Positions 50,071-60,408 are shown, numbered from the stretch's first letter. The stretch is DNA of 60,731 nt from CAYXLI01 sp964464925 (GCA_964464925.1 CAYXLI010000034.1:1-60731); one strand, 5' to 3'. The notes: a model not told the origin generated them from the letters alone. Numbers and translations: made by a program.

Positions 50071-51948
50071 ATGTACCCCAACCGCGCATTGTGTGCGCTT
50101 GCTGTGTGCGCGCTCCTCACCGGTTGCGTGAAAACGGATATGGAGAAAGCACCGGAACCGAGCGGGCCAGACCGCAAAGATTACCACTCTTATTCGAATT
50201 CCGACCAGGTCCAGGTGCGGCATGTCAAGCTCGATCTGACTGTCGATTTCACCCGGAAGGTTCTGCGCGGAAACGCGGTGTTGAATTTCGACCGCACCCA
50301 GGGGTACACCGGGCCGTTGATTCTGGATACGCGCGCCCTGCAGATAGAGCAGGTCGAAGCCTCGAACGACGGTATGAACTTCACGCCTACGAAATACCAG
50401 TTGGGCGCCAATGACCCGATCCTGGGTGCTCCGCTCACAATCCAGCTTCCGCCCGAGTCTCGCAGTGTACGCGTCTCCTACACGACCAGTCCCCAGGCCT
50501 CCGGTCTCCAATGGCTCAGTCCCGCCCAAACTGCGGGCAAGAAGCTGCCCTATCTCTACTCACAAAATCAGCCAATTCACGCGCGCAGTTGGATCCCTAT
50601 CCCCGACTCACCCGGCTGGCGCCTTACCTACTCCGCAAGAATCCGCACGCCCAAAGAGGTCACGGCGGTCATGAGTGCGCAAGGCTCCCCGGACCACACC
50701 CGTACCGGCGACTACACCTTCGAAATGCCCCAAACCGTTCCGGCGTATCTCATCGCTCTAGCCGTCGGCGACATTCAGTTCAAACCCATGACACGCCGCA
50801 CCGGCGTTTTCGCGGAACCCTCCATCCTGGAGGCGGCAGCCAGGGAGTTCGAAGATACCGAGAACATGATCGTTGCTGCCGAGAGCCTCTACGGCCAGTA
50901 CCACTGGGAACGCTACGACATACTGGTTCTGCCGCCCAGCTTTCCTTACGGCGGCATGGAGAACCCGCGCCTCACCTTCGTCACACCCAGCCTGATCGCA
51001 GGCGACAAGAGCCTCGTAGCCGTCATTTCCCACGAACTCGCGCACTCCTGGTCCGGCAATCTCGCTACCAATGCGACCTGGAGTGACTTCTGGCTCAACG
51101 AAGGCTTCACCACCTACGTCGAACGCCGCATCCAGGAGAAGATCTTCGGTCTGGAGCGCTCGCAAATGGAAGCCGTGCTCGAGCGACGGGAACTGGACGA
51201 TGAATTGAAAACGCTGAAACCGCGCGACCAGTTGCTCCACCCCGACCTGAAAGGACGTGACCCGGACGACAACTCCACGGAGGTCCCCTATGTAAAGGGC
51301 ATGCTGTTCCTCCGCCAGTTGGAAGAGGTTTTCGGTCGCGATCGCTTCGATCCTTTCCTGCGAAGTTGGTTTGATACCCATCTCTTTCAGAGCGTCACCA
51401 CGCAGGACTTCGTCAATTACCTGCAGAAAAACCTTCTTCAGAGCTTCCCCGACCTCGCCCGCCGCGTCCCGGTTCAGGATTGGATCACACAGCCCGGCCT
51501 TCCCGCGACTGCCCCCAACCCTCACGCGGAGGCCTTCGATCGTGTCGATTCCGCCGCGAAGAAGTTTCTCGCCGGCGCCGATCCGCGTTCGCTTTCCGTG
51601 GCAGGCTGGACAACTCAACACTGGGTGCGCTTACTGAACAATCTGCCTGACCCTGTCGATCGCAAGCACCTTGCCGAACTCGACGCGGCCTTCCATTTCA
51701 CTCACACAGGCAATGACGAAATCCTGGACAAATGGCTGATCCTTGCAGCCAAAGCACAATATGAGACTGCCTATCCGCGAATGGAGCAGTTTCTCACCCA
51801 CGTCGGCCGTATGCGGTACATCGTCCCGATTTACACCGAACTCGCCAGGACGCCGGCCGGCAAGACGCGCGCACTCGCCATCTACAAAAAAGCCCGGGCT
51901 GGGTATCACCCCATCGCCCAGGCCAGAGTTGACGAACTGTTGAAGTAG
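50071..51948 (+). CDS. M1-family metallo-aminopeptidase
   Basis: A 625-residue lipoprotein-like or exported aminopeptidase: N-terminal signal with Cys (LLTGC), M1 N domain, then the GGMENPR substrate motif, the zinc motif His321-Glu-x-x-His325 (SHELAHSW) and Glu344 (WLNEGF), and a C-terminal helical domain with a leukotriene-A4-hydrolase-like end. It trims N-terminal residues from peptides in the periplasm. It may form one operon with the two cell-wall enzymes. Confidence 0.93.
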   Translation: MYPNRALCALAVCALLTGCVKTDMEKAPEPSGPDRKDYHSYSNSDQVQVRHVKLDLTVDFTRKVLRGNAVLNFDRTQGYTGPLILDTRALQIEQVEASNDGMNFTPTKYQLGANDPILGAPLTIQLPPESRSVRVSYTTSPQASGLQWLSPAQTAGKKLPYLYSQNQPIHARSWIPIPDSPGWRLTYSARIRTPKEVTAVMSAQGSPDHTRTGDYTFEMPQTVPAYLIALAVGDIQFKPMTRRTGVFAEPSILEAAAREFEDTENMIVAAESLYGQYHWERYDILVLPPSFPYGGMENPRLTFVTPSLIAGDKSLVAVISHELAHSWSGNLATNATWSDFWLNEGFTTYVERRIQEKIFGLERSQMEAVLERRELDDELKTLKPRDQLLHPDLKGRDPDDNSTEVPYVKGMLFLRQLEEVFGRDRFDPFLRSWFDTHLFQSVTTQDFVNYLQKNLLQSFPDLARRVPVQDWITQPGLPATAPNPHAEAFDRVDSAAKKFLAGADPRSLSVAGWTTQHWVRLLNNLPDPVDRKHLAELDAAFHFTHTGNDEILDKWLILAAKAQYETAYPRMEQFLTHVGRMRYIVPIYTELARTPAGKTRALAIYKKARAGYHPIAQARVDELLK

Positions 51949-51955
51949 CGCGGAA

Positions 51956-54121
51956 CTAGCGGACGATGGCCTTTTCTACGGCTTGGTTATCAAATTCGTC
52001 CGTGACGCGAACCGCGATCGTATGTTCGCCGGGCCCTACGTTGGCGAGCGACAGCTCGTAGTCCAGTTCCTGCGCATCGGAGATCCGCGTCTTCGGCTCC
52101 ACGACGGTCCAATCCTTTCCGTCGAGGGAGTACTCCGCGTGATCGACGATGCTGATCGCGTCTTTCGCATGCCAGCGCACCGTAATCGCATTGCCGTTGC
52201 GAGTTCCCGCCAGGTTCATCACCTGCGGAGGAGTGTTGTCGATGACAAACGGCTCGCTCTCGATGGTCGCCGTCAGAGCTTGCGCCGGCGGATTGCTCGG
52301 CGAATCGGAGGCCATCACACGAAGCACGTATTCTCCATCCGGAAACGCTGTGGAATCCCAGCTTATATACCGTTCCTTTACCTTGTCCCGCAGCAGCTTC
52401 CATTCCGTCTCTTTGGCGCCCCGGATTTCCACCTTGAAAATGAGCTCATCGCTGTTCGGATCGCTGGCTGCCCAGCGGGCGCCGGCCGCTCCCTTCGAAT
52501 ACGGCAGCGTTTGGCTGGAGCTGAGCGTGTCCAGCGAAATCGACGGCAACTTCTTCTTCTGTCCCAACGGCTGCAGCGTGATGCTCGGAGTGATCGTCAG
52601 TCCTGCCGTGGGAGCAGAGAACTTATAGTTCGCCGGTGTGATCTCGATCTCCTCGAATTGCGGCGGCACGTTCTTCTGCAGATACGCGATCTCCACTTCG
52701 CTGAGGCTCGCGTTCTCTCCCGCAAGGGTCGCGCGGTACTGCAGGAATCGCGCAGCCGGAGAGACTACCTGTGGAGTCGCTTTCGCCCAAGCGTTCCAGT
52801 TCTTCTGCGGCCGGTCCAGATTGCCGCTGCGCGTTTCGAACGCGGCGCCGCTGCCGTGGAAGTGGATTCGTCCCCAATAGGAGAAGAAGGAGGCATCCAG
52901 CGGCTCGCTTTCATAGGTGCCCTGCTTCTCCAGGTCTGGTCCTACCTGGTACACCTTGCCGATGTTTCCCGTAGCCGCATACAACGTGCCGCGCACGCCC
53001 GCCAGCAAGGCCGTGATCTGCGTCGGCTGTCCGTTCACCAGAAGCGTGGAAAGATGATCGTTATCCAACCGGTAGATGTGTCCTTTGTTGCCGGTCCCCA
53101 GCACTGGCCGGGCCGCCGGATCGAATGCGATCGTGTAGACCAGGTCGGAAGCGTGCGTCCAGACTCTCCGGGCATAGCCGTCGGGTTCGATGCGATAGAC
53201 ATCGGAGCCGCCCACGATAGGCGAAGACGGAATGGAGGGTTGAGTCGTGATCGAAGCCGTTGCTACCGTCGATCCTGTTGGTGCGCGCCCTGCGGAAGCT
53301 CCAATGGTTGCTGCCGGAATCGGAATTGACAGTGTCTGCGACGGCATAGACGCGCTCACCGGCTTACTTCCCACCGCCGCCGCGTAGATAGAGCCATCAC
53401 GAGCCGCGGCGACAGCCGTAATCTCCTTTTTCGCCGCCTGGTACAAAACAAATCCATCGCCATTCGGCGCGATCCTCAGGATCAGGCCGCCCGGCTCAGT
53501 GCCGGCAATCAAGTTGTTTTTCGAGTCGATGGCCAAGGAACGCGCATGCGTCTCTTCCGTCTTGAAGAAAACCGAGCCCTGCCCGTTCGGGGTCACACGA
53601 TGGATTTCGCCCTGGTCTCCCGTTGCCACGAAGAGATTCCCCGCGCTGTCAAACGCAATCGCCCAGATGTACTTTGCCTTTGGATCGTAGAAGAGCTGCG
53701 CCTTCCCGTTTTCGATCCGGTACACCTTGCCGTCCGGAACCGTTGCGGCGTAAACACGGTCGCTCTTGTCTACTGCGATCGCGTGGATTTCCATTCCAGG
53801 CACATCCGCGTAGGTTGAGGACTTGCCCGACGGGTCGATGCGATACAGTTTTGCGGTAGAGGAGCTCGGGCCGCCCCCTCCCGCATACAAATTGCCCTTG
53901 GAATCTTCGGCTAAGGCCCAGAGATAAGGAGTCGACGAGTCCAGCAACTCCTGAAAGCGCGGTGCCAGAATCAGCCGTCCGTCGCTTCGCAGAGAGAGGC
54001 CCTTCAGCGTGCCTTTCTCGAAATCCGGCTGTTCGTTCTGTACCCAGCTCTTCGTTTCTACGGCCAGGCAAAAGGGGGTCATCGCCGCAAGGGCGAGAAG
54101 GGATGCTCCGAATTTTCTCAT
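51956..54121 (-). CDS. large exported beta-propeller-type protein
   Basis: A 721-residue protein with a signal peptide (about 1-20). The first 400 residues hold repeated blades (LWALAEDSKGNLYAGG, IHAIAVDKSDRVYAAT, IWAIAFDSAGNLFVATGD, RSLAIDSKNNLIAGT) of an NHL/SBBP-like propeller; after about 430 a mostly beta part ends with a Y_Y_Y-like domain (IVDHAEYSLDGKDWT). Function unknown. It follows the S55 peptidase gene by 3 bp and probably works with it. Confidence 0.82.
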   Translation of the reverse strand: MRKFGASLLALAAMTPFCLAVETKSWVQNEQPDFEKGTLKGLSLRSDGRLILAPRFQELLDSSTPYLWALAEDSKGNLYAGGGGPSSSTAKLYRIDPSGKSSTYADVPGMEIHAIAVDKSDRVYAATVPDGKVYRIENGKAQLFYDPKAKYIWAIAFDSAGNLFVATGDQGEIHRVTPNGQGSVFFKTEETHARSLAIDSKNNLIAGTEPGGLILRIAPNGDGFVLYQAAKKEITAVAAARDGSIYAAAVGSKPVSASMPSQTLSIPIPAATIGASAGRAPTGSTVATASITTQPSIPSSPIVGGSDVYRIEPDGYARRVWTHASDLVYTIAFDPAARPVLGTGNKGHIYRLDNDHLSTLLVNGQPTQITALLAGVRGTLYAATGNIGKVYQVGPDLEKQGTYESEPLDASFFSYWGRIHFHGSGAAFETRSGNLDRPQKNWNAWAKATPQVVSPAARFLQYRATLAGENASLSEVEIAYLQKNVPPQFEEIEITPANYKFSAPTAGLTITPSITLQPLGQKKKLPSISLDTLSSSQTLPYSKGAAGARWAASDPNSDELIFKVEIRGAKETEWKLLRDKVKERYISWDSTAFPDGEYVLRVMASDSPSNPPAQALTATIESEPFVIDNTPPQVMNLAGTRNGNAITVRWHAKDAISIVDHAEYSLDGKDWTVVEPKTRISDAQELDYELSLANVGPGEHTIAVRVTDEFDNQAVEKAIVR

Positions 54122-54124
54122 GGA

Positions 54125-55957
54125 CTATTTCACAGTGATCTTGATCGACTGACTGCCGCTGATCACCAGGTCGAACGGAAGCGAAGTCTGCTCTTGGGCG
54201 GACTCCGGTGAACTGACGAAGGGGCGGTTTGCCGCGCGGCCGCTCTGCATGACATTCAACACGGACGCGGGCAGGCTCGGCATGGTCTTGTCATCGTCGT
54301 AATACGTCGGACGGCCCTGCACGAGCGAGACATAAAGGCGGTTATTGCTGCGCTCCTGGTTGATGAGCGACACGGTCTCAGGGAGATCGATGAAGTGGTT
54401 CGCGCTTGCCGCGAAGCTCTGCATCCGGTTCAGCGTATCCGCGTCGCTCAGCAGGATGCGGTGCTCGCCCTTCGGCATACCGGCCGGAATCTTGACCTTC
54501 ACCTCGCGTTCCAGCCGCTCGCCGCGGTAGGGCCGCAGATAGACTTTCACCGGTACTTCCGATCCCGGCTCCACTTCCGGATCCGCAAGGAACGCATTCT
54601 CGATGGAAGCCACGCGGCGCTGCGGCAGCAGGTCGATCGTGGCATTCACGCTCTTCAGTCGCGGCGTCTTCACCGAGTTCGTGAACAGGCGGTTGAACTT
54701 GTCTCCCCACCACCCCGCGAGCACCATTGGAGCCGGCACCGGAGCCTCACTGGGCGCCAGCATCGTGCTTAGCGAAAGCTTGTCATTCCCATCCAGCTCC
54801 ACCTGGCCCGAGAGGCGGTACGTCGCGTCTTCCGAAAAGTCATTCATGCCTGACACCGAGTTGAACAGCGTCACCATCATCAGGTAGGGCGTCCATTTCT
54901 GCTGCACGAAGACATTGAAATGCAGTTCCTTCTGCTTCAGCACGGCATCGCCTTCGCCGTAGGTCCGGATCTTCACGTTCACAGGAACCATCGGACTGGT
55001 GGCGCCGAGGTCGCCCATGATGCCGCTATGACGGTCCTGCTTCAGCGCCCCTACCACTTCCGTCGCATTAATCAGCTTCATCGGCTGGAACGGAGACGCC
55101 AGCACCGTAAGCACGTCGCCTTTCGCCATCGGCATATCGACCGGACCCAGGTTAAAGAAAGGGTGCCCGAACGCAAGCACCCGTTTTCCATCGTTATAAG
55201 TCACCGTGCCGCTACCCGACACGCTCATGTCGCCGGACACAAGCACGCCCGAGATCGCGTCTCCCGGCTGCAATGAGTTCTGCCAGCCCGGCGCTGGCGT
55301 CGAGGATTTGATCGCTCCCGCAGCGCCGCCTTGCACCGCCTTCACGCCCATCGCCTGGAACAACGGCTGCAGTTGCTCTAACGCGCCGCTCTGAAATCCG
55401 GACAGCGTCAGCGGAGCCTCGATCGGTTCCAGCAGCACGCCGCCGCCTGAAACCGCCGTCCCCAGCACATTGTTCGGCACCTGGATGGCCGCGCGCTTCT
55501 GCGATTGATTCGGCAGCCGCGCATCCGAAGGACGTGTCGAATCGAAGTCGTTAATCTCCAGCATCGACCCGATTGGCGTAATGCCGCAGATCGCGTCTTT
55601 CACAAAGCTTCCCATTCGGTATGCGACGGCCCCGGCCAGCTTCCCGTCAATGTATACGGGACTGCCGCTCATGCCTGCGGCCACGCTGGTGTACTCCGCC
55701 TTCCCACCTAGCTTGGCGAGGATGATATCGTCCTTCGGACCGAACGCATTGCGCCAGACTCCGATGACAAACACGGGAACGGCCTCCGGCTCAGATCCCG
55801 AAAATACCGTCCAAGCGGTGCCGGTCATTCCGGCTTTAATATCATCCACCTTTATAAAGGTGGCCTTTCCAGCCTTGGGGCGCTCGGGGTTTTCCGCGGA
55901 AATCGCGAGAACACAGACACAAAGAGGAAGTGCGAGGAAACGAACGAAAGGTACCAT
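54125..55957 (-). CDS. exported SpoIVB-type (S55) peptidase-domain protein
   Basis: A 610-residue exported protein with a signal (about 1-22). Residues about 25-250 contain the S55 fold of SpoIVB, including AAGMSGSPVYIDGK with the serine in GMSGSP (residues 95-100). The rest is a long beta-rich part. SpoIVB is a sporulation protease in Firmicutes; acidobacterial homologues are not linked to sporulation. It is placed between the LTxxQ-like gene (1-bp gap) and the propeller gene. ATG 55957 is used rather than the longer frame starting at 56005. Confidence 0.82.
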   Translation of the reverse strand: MVPFVRFLALPLCVCVLAISAENPERPKAGKATFIKVDDIKAGMTGTAWTVFSGSEPEAVPVFVIGVWRNAFGPKDDIILAKLGGKAEYTSVAAGMSGSPVYIDGKLAGAVAYRMGSFVKDAICGITPIGSMLEINDFDSTRPSDARLPNQSQKRAAIQVPNNVLGTAVSGGGVLLEPIEAPLTLSGFQSGALEQLQPLFQAMGVKAVQGGAAGAIKSSTPAPGWQNSLQPGDAISGVLVSGDMSVSGSGTVTYNDGKRVLAFGHPFFNLGPVDMPMAKGDVLTVLASPFQPMKLINATEVVGALKQDRHSGIMGDLGATSPMVPVNVKIRTYGEGDAVLKQKELHFNVFVQQKWTPYLMMVTLFNSVSGMNDFSEDATYRLSGQVELDGNDKLSLSTMLAPSEAPVPAPMVLAGWWGDKFNRLFTNSVKTPRLKSVNATIDLLPQRRVASIENAFLADPEVEPGSEVPVKVYLRPYRGERLEREVKVKIPAGMPKGEHRILLSDADTLNRMQSFAASANHFIDLPETVSLINQERSNNRLYVSLVQGRPTYYDDDKTMPSLPASVLNVMQSGRAANRPFVSSPESAQEQTSLPFDLVISGSQSIKITVK

Positions 55958-55958
55958 G

Positions 55959-56645
55959 TTACTGATTACTGCTCCGGGAGTTGAGTAAACGCCTCCCCTG
56001 TTCATTATCTACTGATTCCGGATGGACGCCGGAAGTTCCCTCTTTCACCGCGAGGGCCCCTGAGAAGAACGGGTTTTGGACTACGCTGAGCAACCCGCCG
56101 AAAGGCACATAGCAAACTCCGCCGATCCCGCCCCCGATTCCGCCGGACAAAATGGGAATACGGTAGAGTTGTGTACCCAACGAAGTGGGCGCTCCGGTAG
56201 CATTTGGGCTGCGCAGCAAATTTAATGATGTCGCCTGGGCGATGGCAACCTGCAATCTCACCGCCTCGTCAAGTGTTTGCAGCTTGGCGCGCTGCGCCTC
56301 CGTCAGCAGCGCCTTCACATCCACAGCGGCGCGTGCCACGCGGTCTTTCGCATCCCGGCAGATTGCTTCCAGTTCAGCGTAGCGGATCCCAATCGCCATC
56401 GGATCCAGAGGTTCCTTCGCCGTCTCCTGAACGATCTCTACTTGCACCTCACTCACGCGCCGGACCTTATCAAAGGACCACTGATTGTATTCGGTGTTTA
56501 TCCTGCCGATCCCCGCAAGTTGGTCGTCTGTGAGATTCAGGTACGACTGCAGCGACGGCGGAGAGCTAGGCGCACTCTGGCCAAAACTCGCGTGCAATGC
56601 GATGAGCAAGAGAGAGAGACTACCCGGAAAGACTCGCTTCGGCAT
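55959..56645 (-). CDS. exported helical protein, Spy/LTxxQ-like
   Basis: A 228-residue protein with a signal peptide (about 1-22) and a helical core (LNLTDDQLAGIGRINTEYNQWSF, then LLTEAQRAKLQTLDEAVRL) that resembles the LTxxQ motif of periplasmic Spy/CpxP-like chaperones, followed by a glycine-rich tail (SGGIGGGIGGVCYVPFGG). Its stop is next to the start of the S55 peptidase gene, so the three leftward genes form one operon. Function inferred only from fold resemblance. Confidence 0.7.
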   Translation of the reverse strand: MPKRVFPGSLSLLLIALHASFGQSAPSSPPSLQSYLNLTDDQLAGIGRINTEYNQWSFDKVRRVSEVQVEIVQETAKEPLDPMAIGIRYAELEAICRDAKDRVARAAVDVKALLTEAQRAKLQTLDEAVRLQVAIAQATSLNLLRSPNATGAPTSLGTQLYRIPILSGGIGGGIGGVCYVPFGGLLSVVQNPFFSGALAVKEGTSGVHPESVDNEQGRRLLNSRSSNQ

Positions 56646-56689
56646 AGTACAACTTTACATAATCTTGCGTGACTTGCCCTCCCGTTCGC

Positions 56690-56718
56690 TTGACTTACCC
56701 CAAGCCGAGTGATAAAAA
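56690..56718 (+). promoter_or_regulatory. sigma70-type promoter of the TonB receptor gene
   Basis: TTGACT (56690-56695) and TAAAAA (56713-56718) with 17-bp spacing, about 50 bp before ATG 56765. A near-palindrome around CACGTG follows at about 56730-56745 and AGGGGGA serves as ribosome site. Read from sequence; transcription start not known. Confidence 0.6.
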
Positions 56719-56764
56719 TTGCGCACACCCACGTGTGTGGTGATATCGGATTTAGGGGGAATTA

Positions 56765-59700
56765 ATGAAAGCAGGGCATTGCTTCAGGGCTCTGTGGATG
56801 GTGCTCGCTCTTGCCGTTTTGGCGTTTGGCCAATCGGATCGCGGCACCATCTCCGGAACGGTGCTGGATAAGTCCGGCGCCGTCATCCCAGGTGCAAAGG
56901 TGACGGTCACGAATGCCGCTACCAACACCTCGGTTCAACTGTCCAGCAACGAAGCTGGCGAATTCACGGCGCCTAGTCTGGCCGCCGGTCAATATAATAT
57001 CCGGGCTGAGAAGGAAGGCTTCCGTCCCGCGGTTCTCAACAATCTCACTCTGAACGCTGCGTCCAGCGCGCATGCGGACATGACCCTGGAAGTCGGCAGT
57101 ACCCAAACTGCTGTGGAAGTCCAGGCCTCGGCCATTCAACTGCAAACTGAAGACGCCAAGACCAGCGTGGCGGTCACCAACAAACTCGTAGACGAATTGC
57201 CCCTCGTCGTCGGCGGCGCAATTCGCAGCCCATTCGATCTGGCCAACATCACCCCGGAAGCCAAGCCGCTCGGCGGCGACAACGGCTTCGTTCTGGGTGG
57301 CGGTCAGGCCGCGGGCTATGGTACCAATCTCGACGGTGTCTCCGCGAACACCACCCGCGCCCTCAGCCAGAGCTGGGTCGCGGTGAACGCGCCTTCTGTG
57401 GAAGCAATCACCGAGTTCACCGTCGATACCAACGGTTTCAAGGCGGAGTACGGACACGCCAGCGGCGGCGTCATGAACTTCGTTTCCAAATCGGGTACGA
57501 ACGAGTTTCATGGGAACGCGTATGAATTCCTGAGGAACGACGCCTTCGACGCGAATAACTGGTTTAACAACGCGCTCAACCGCCCCAAACCCGTTTACAA
57601 GCAGCATGACTACGGCGCTACGTTCGGCGGCTACGCATGGCTCCCAAAAATCTATAACGGCAAGAATAAGACTTTCTTTTTCGCTTCCTACGAAGCCTTT
57701 CGGAATCGCGCCGGCGCCTCCAGTTCGAGCGCCACGGTGCCGACTCCGGAAATGTACGAAGGCGATTTCAGCAAGTGGGTCGACGCGTCCGGGAATATAA
57801 TCCCGATCTACGACCCCACTACCCAGACGACCGATGCCGCCGGCAACGTCACCCGGCAGCCATTCCCAGGAAACATGATTCCGAAATCGAAGTTCGATCC
57901 TGTCAGCGTCAAGACGCTGGCTGCTTACACTTCGAGTGGCCTCCTGAAGCCGAACAACGGCGCCGCCCCGGGAACCGTCGGCTACATCAATAACAACTAC
58001 TTCATCGCGGCCGGCTCCGAAGTTCGTCCGCAGACGAAATTCAGCATCAAGGGCGATCACGTCCTCAATGACAAGCATCGCCTCGGCGGCTACTACGGTT
58101 ATAACCGCTCGAGCGTAGTTCCCAGCCCGATCGGCCCCGCCACTCTGCCCGGAAACTACACCAACTACAACGACACCCAGCGCAACAGCGACGTCTATCG
58201 CATGAGCTGGGATTGGACGCTGAGCCCGACGAAATTCAACCATTTCTACGCCGGCGCGAACAACTGGCGCGAGAACCACGATCCGCCGCAGGCCACCGTC
58301 AAGAGCGGAATCGACTGGAAGGATAAGGTTTGCCTCGGCAACGTGCCGGATTGTGGTCAGAACCTGTTGAACCTCGACTTCAACAGCAACGGCTACACCA
58401 GCTGGGGCGGCCGCGCCAACAACGGATCGGAAAATACGATCTTCTCGTTCAACAACGACTTCACCTGGATCCGCGGCAAGCACAGCTTCAAGCTAGGCGG
58501 ACAGCACCAGCGCAGCCACTACAACGGCTTTGGACGCCAATGCATCTCCGGTTGCGCCGGCTTCAGCTTCATCGGTACAGGCCGCCCGGGTGACACCAAC
58601 TTCAACACGGCCGGTGGAAACCCGTTTGCATCGTTCCTGCTCGGTTGGGCCACCAACGGCAGCATCGATACGATCCGGTTCATCAGTCAGCAGTGGCCCT
58701 ATTACGCGGGTTACTTCCAGGATGATTACAAGGTTAGCCAGAAACTGACGCTCAACCTCGGCCTCCGCTGGGAAACGCAGTTGCCTCCGGTCGAAGCCAA
58801 TGACCGCTGGAGCGACTTCTCTCCCACCCGCCCCAATCCCAAGGCCGGCAATATCCCCGGCGCTCTCATCTATGCCGGCGACGGCGCCGGCCGTGAAGGC
58901 AGCCGCACCTTGGCCGATAGCTACTTCAATGCCTGGGGACCGCGCTTCGGTTTCGCTTATCAGGCGAACGACAAGATGGTGATTCGCGGGTCCTATGCAC
59001 TCTCGTATGGCGCGATCACCACAGTCACCGGTTCCACTCACCAGCGCGGCTTCACGCAAACCTATAACGTCAGCACGGGCAACAATGGAATCTCGCCTGC
59101 CTTCATGATGTCGCAGGGCTTCCCGGCGTACCCGGTGCCGCCGTTCATCGACCCCTCCTTTGCGAACAAGGACAACATTCCGTGGTGGCAAGGCCGGGAG
59201 GCAACTCGCCCGCCCGAGATGAACTCGTTCAATCTGTCCATGCAACGGCAATTCAAAGGCAACACAGTCGTGGAATTGGGCTACAACGGCGTAATGGGTT
59301 CGCACCTGCAGTCCGGTCTGCTCAACTACGATCAGGTCGATCCCAGGTACTTGTTTACGCTCGGGCCAACGGTGCTGAATTCGCGTATCGACAGTCCCGC
59401 CGGAATCGCTTCCGGTGTGAAGATTCCGTACGCGAACTTCATCGCCGATTGGGGATCCAATGCAACCGTCGCTCGCGCGCTTCGGCCGTTCCCGCAGTAC
59501 AACGGCATCGATACCGCATCGGGCGGCGGCGACCATAGCGGCCACTCCACCTATCACGCGCTCATGATTCGTGGCGAACGCCGGTATAGCGCCGGCTTCA
59601 CGTTGCTCGCGTCGTATGTGTTCTCGAAACTCCTCACGGATTCCGATGGCTACTGGGTCGGCGGCGCCGCCATGGACCATTTCAACCGCGGCCTGGAGAA

Positions 59701-60289
59701 ATCCATCGGCCAGTACGATGTCCCGCACAACTTCAAGTTCTCGGGCATCTACGAACTGCCTTTCGGCAAGGGGAAAGCATTCCTGACCAGCGGATTGGGA
59801 AATGCCGTACTAGGGGGCTGGCGTCTGAGTGGAATCGCCATTTACACCTCCGGTCAGCCGGTTGGTTTGGGGACGACGATCTCCAACCCGATCTTCGCCG
59901 GCGGAAATCGTCCGACCATCTCCACTTACGACGGTTGGCAGGGAGCGACGGCCAGCGGCAGCTTCAATCCGTTCACCGACCGTTTCTTCCAGCCTGCTTC
60001 CTTTTTTGGAGCGCAGCCGGCCGTGGGCTTCGGGAACATGACGCGCTATAACCCCAAGCTCCGTTACTTCAACAATCTGAACGAGAATCTCTCGGTAGCC
60101 AAGAGCTTCCATTTCACCGAACGGTTGCACTTGGATTTCCGCGCCGAGGCGTTCAACGTCTTCAACCGGCATCGGTTCGGCACGGGTAGCTGGACGCTGC
60201 AGGATCAAAACTTTGGGCGGCTCACGTCAAGCGCCGATCTCCTGAACACGCCGCGCCAGATGCAATTCGGCCTCAAGCTGAATTTTTGA
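56765..60289 (+). CDS. TonB-dependent receptor with N-terminal carboxypeptidase-regulatory-like domain (Oar-like)
   Basis: A 1174-residue outer-membrane protein: signal (about 1-20), a CarboxypepD_reg-like domain (about 24-110, GTVLDKSGAVIPGAKVTVTNAATN...), a plug (about 115-230) and a long beta-barrel ending in a C-terminal Phe (QMQFGLKLNF). Such receptors are strongly expanded in acidobacteria and are thought to import large substrates such as oligosaccharides. Own promoter and terminator; long antisense frames over it are artefacts of its GC-rich codon use. Confidence 0.9.
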   Translation: MKAGHCFRALWMVLALAVLAFGQSDRGTISGTVLDKSGAVIPGAKVTVTNAATNTSVQLSSNEAGEFTAPSLAAGQYNIRAEKEGFRPAVLNNLTLNAASSAHADMTLEVGSTQTAVEVQASAIQLQTEDAKTSVAVTNKLVDELPLVVGGAIRSPFDLANITPEAKPLGGDNGFVLGGGQAAGYGTNLDGVSANTTRALSQSWVAVNAPSVEAITEFTVDTNGFKAEYGHASGGVMNFVSKSGTNEFHGNAYEFLRNDAFDANNWFNNALNRPKPVYKQHDYGATFGGYAWLPKIYNGKNKTFFFASYEAFRNRAGASSSSATVPTPEMYEGDFSKWVDASGNIIPIYDPTTQTTDAAGNVTRQPFPGNMIPKSKFDPVSVKTLAAYTSSGLLKPNNGAAPGTVGYINNNYFIAAGSEVRPQTKFSIKGDHVLNDKHRLGGYYGYNRSSVVPSPIGPATLPGNYTNYNDTQRNSDVYRMSWDWTLSPTKFNHFYAGANNWRENHDPPQATVKSGIDWKDKVCLGNVPDCGQNLLNLDFNSNGYTSWGGRANNGSENTIFSFNNDFTWIRGKHSFKLGGQHQRSHYNGFGRQCISGCAGFSFIGTGRPGDTNFNTAGGNPFASFLLGWATNGSIDTIRFISQQWPYYAGYFQDDYKVSQKLTLNLGLRWETQLPPVEANDRWSDFSPTRPNPKAGNIPGALIYAGDGAGREGSRTLADSYFNAWGPRFGFAYQANDKMVIRGSYALSYGAITTVTGSTHQRGFTQTYNVSTGNNGISPAFMMSQGFPAYPVPPFIDPSFANKDNIPWWQGREATRPPEMNSFNLSMQRQFKGNTVVELGYNGVMGSHLQSGLLNYDQVDPRYLFTLGPTVLNSRIDSPAGIASGVKIPYANFIADWGSNATVARALRPFPQYNGIDTASGGGDHSGHSTYHALMIRGERRYSAGFTLLASYVFSKLLTDSDGYWVGGAAMDHFNRGLEKSIGQYDVPHNFKFSGIYELPFGKGKAFLTSGLGNAVLGGWRLSGIAIYTSGQPVGLGTTISNPIFAGGNRPTISTYDGWQGATASGSFNPFTDRFFQPASFFGAQPAVGFGNMTRYNPKLRYFNNLNENLSVAKSFHFTERLHLDFRAEAFNVFNRHRFGTGSWTLQDQNFGRLTSSADLLNTPRQMQFGLKLNF

Positions 60290-60311
60290 TAGGTCAGCCG
60301 GCGAATCATTT

Positions 60312-60348
60312 GCGGTGCGCTCCACGCGGGCGCACCGCTTTTCTTTTG
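60312..60348 (+). terminator. Rho-independent terminator of the TonB receptor gene
   Basis: Stem GCGGTGCGC/GCGCACCGC (60312-60320 and 60330-60338) with a 9-nt loop, followed by TTTTCTTTTG. It lies 22 bp after the receptor stop codon. Confidence 0.85.
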
Positions 60349-60408
60349 TTTGGCCGTTTACGGGGACAGACAAAAAGCGTCCATAAAAACGGAAAGCCGA
60401 GGCCCGTC

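Noticed and set aside
51983..53329. 448-codon plus-strand frame over the propeller gene
   Set aside because: Arg-rich translation without domains; shadow of the leftward gene.
56762..59728. Long minus-strand open frames (573 and 411 codons) over the TonB receptor
   Set aside because: They mirror a strongly supported receptor gene; their translations have no recognisable domain and arise from GC-rich codon use on the coding strand.
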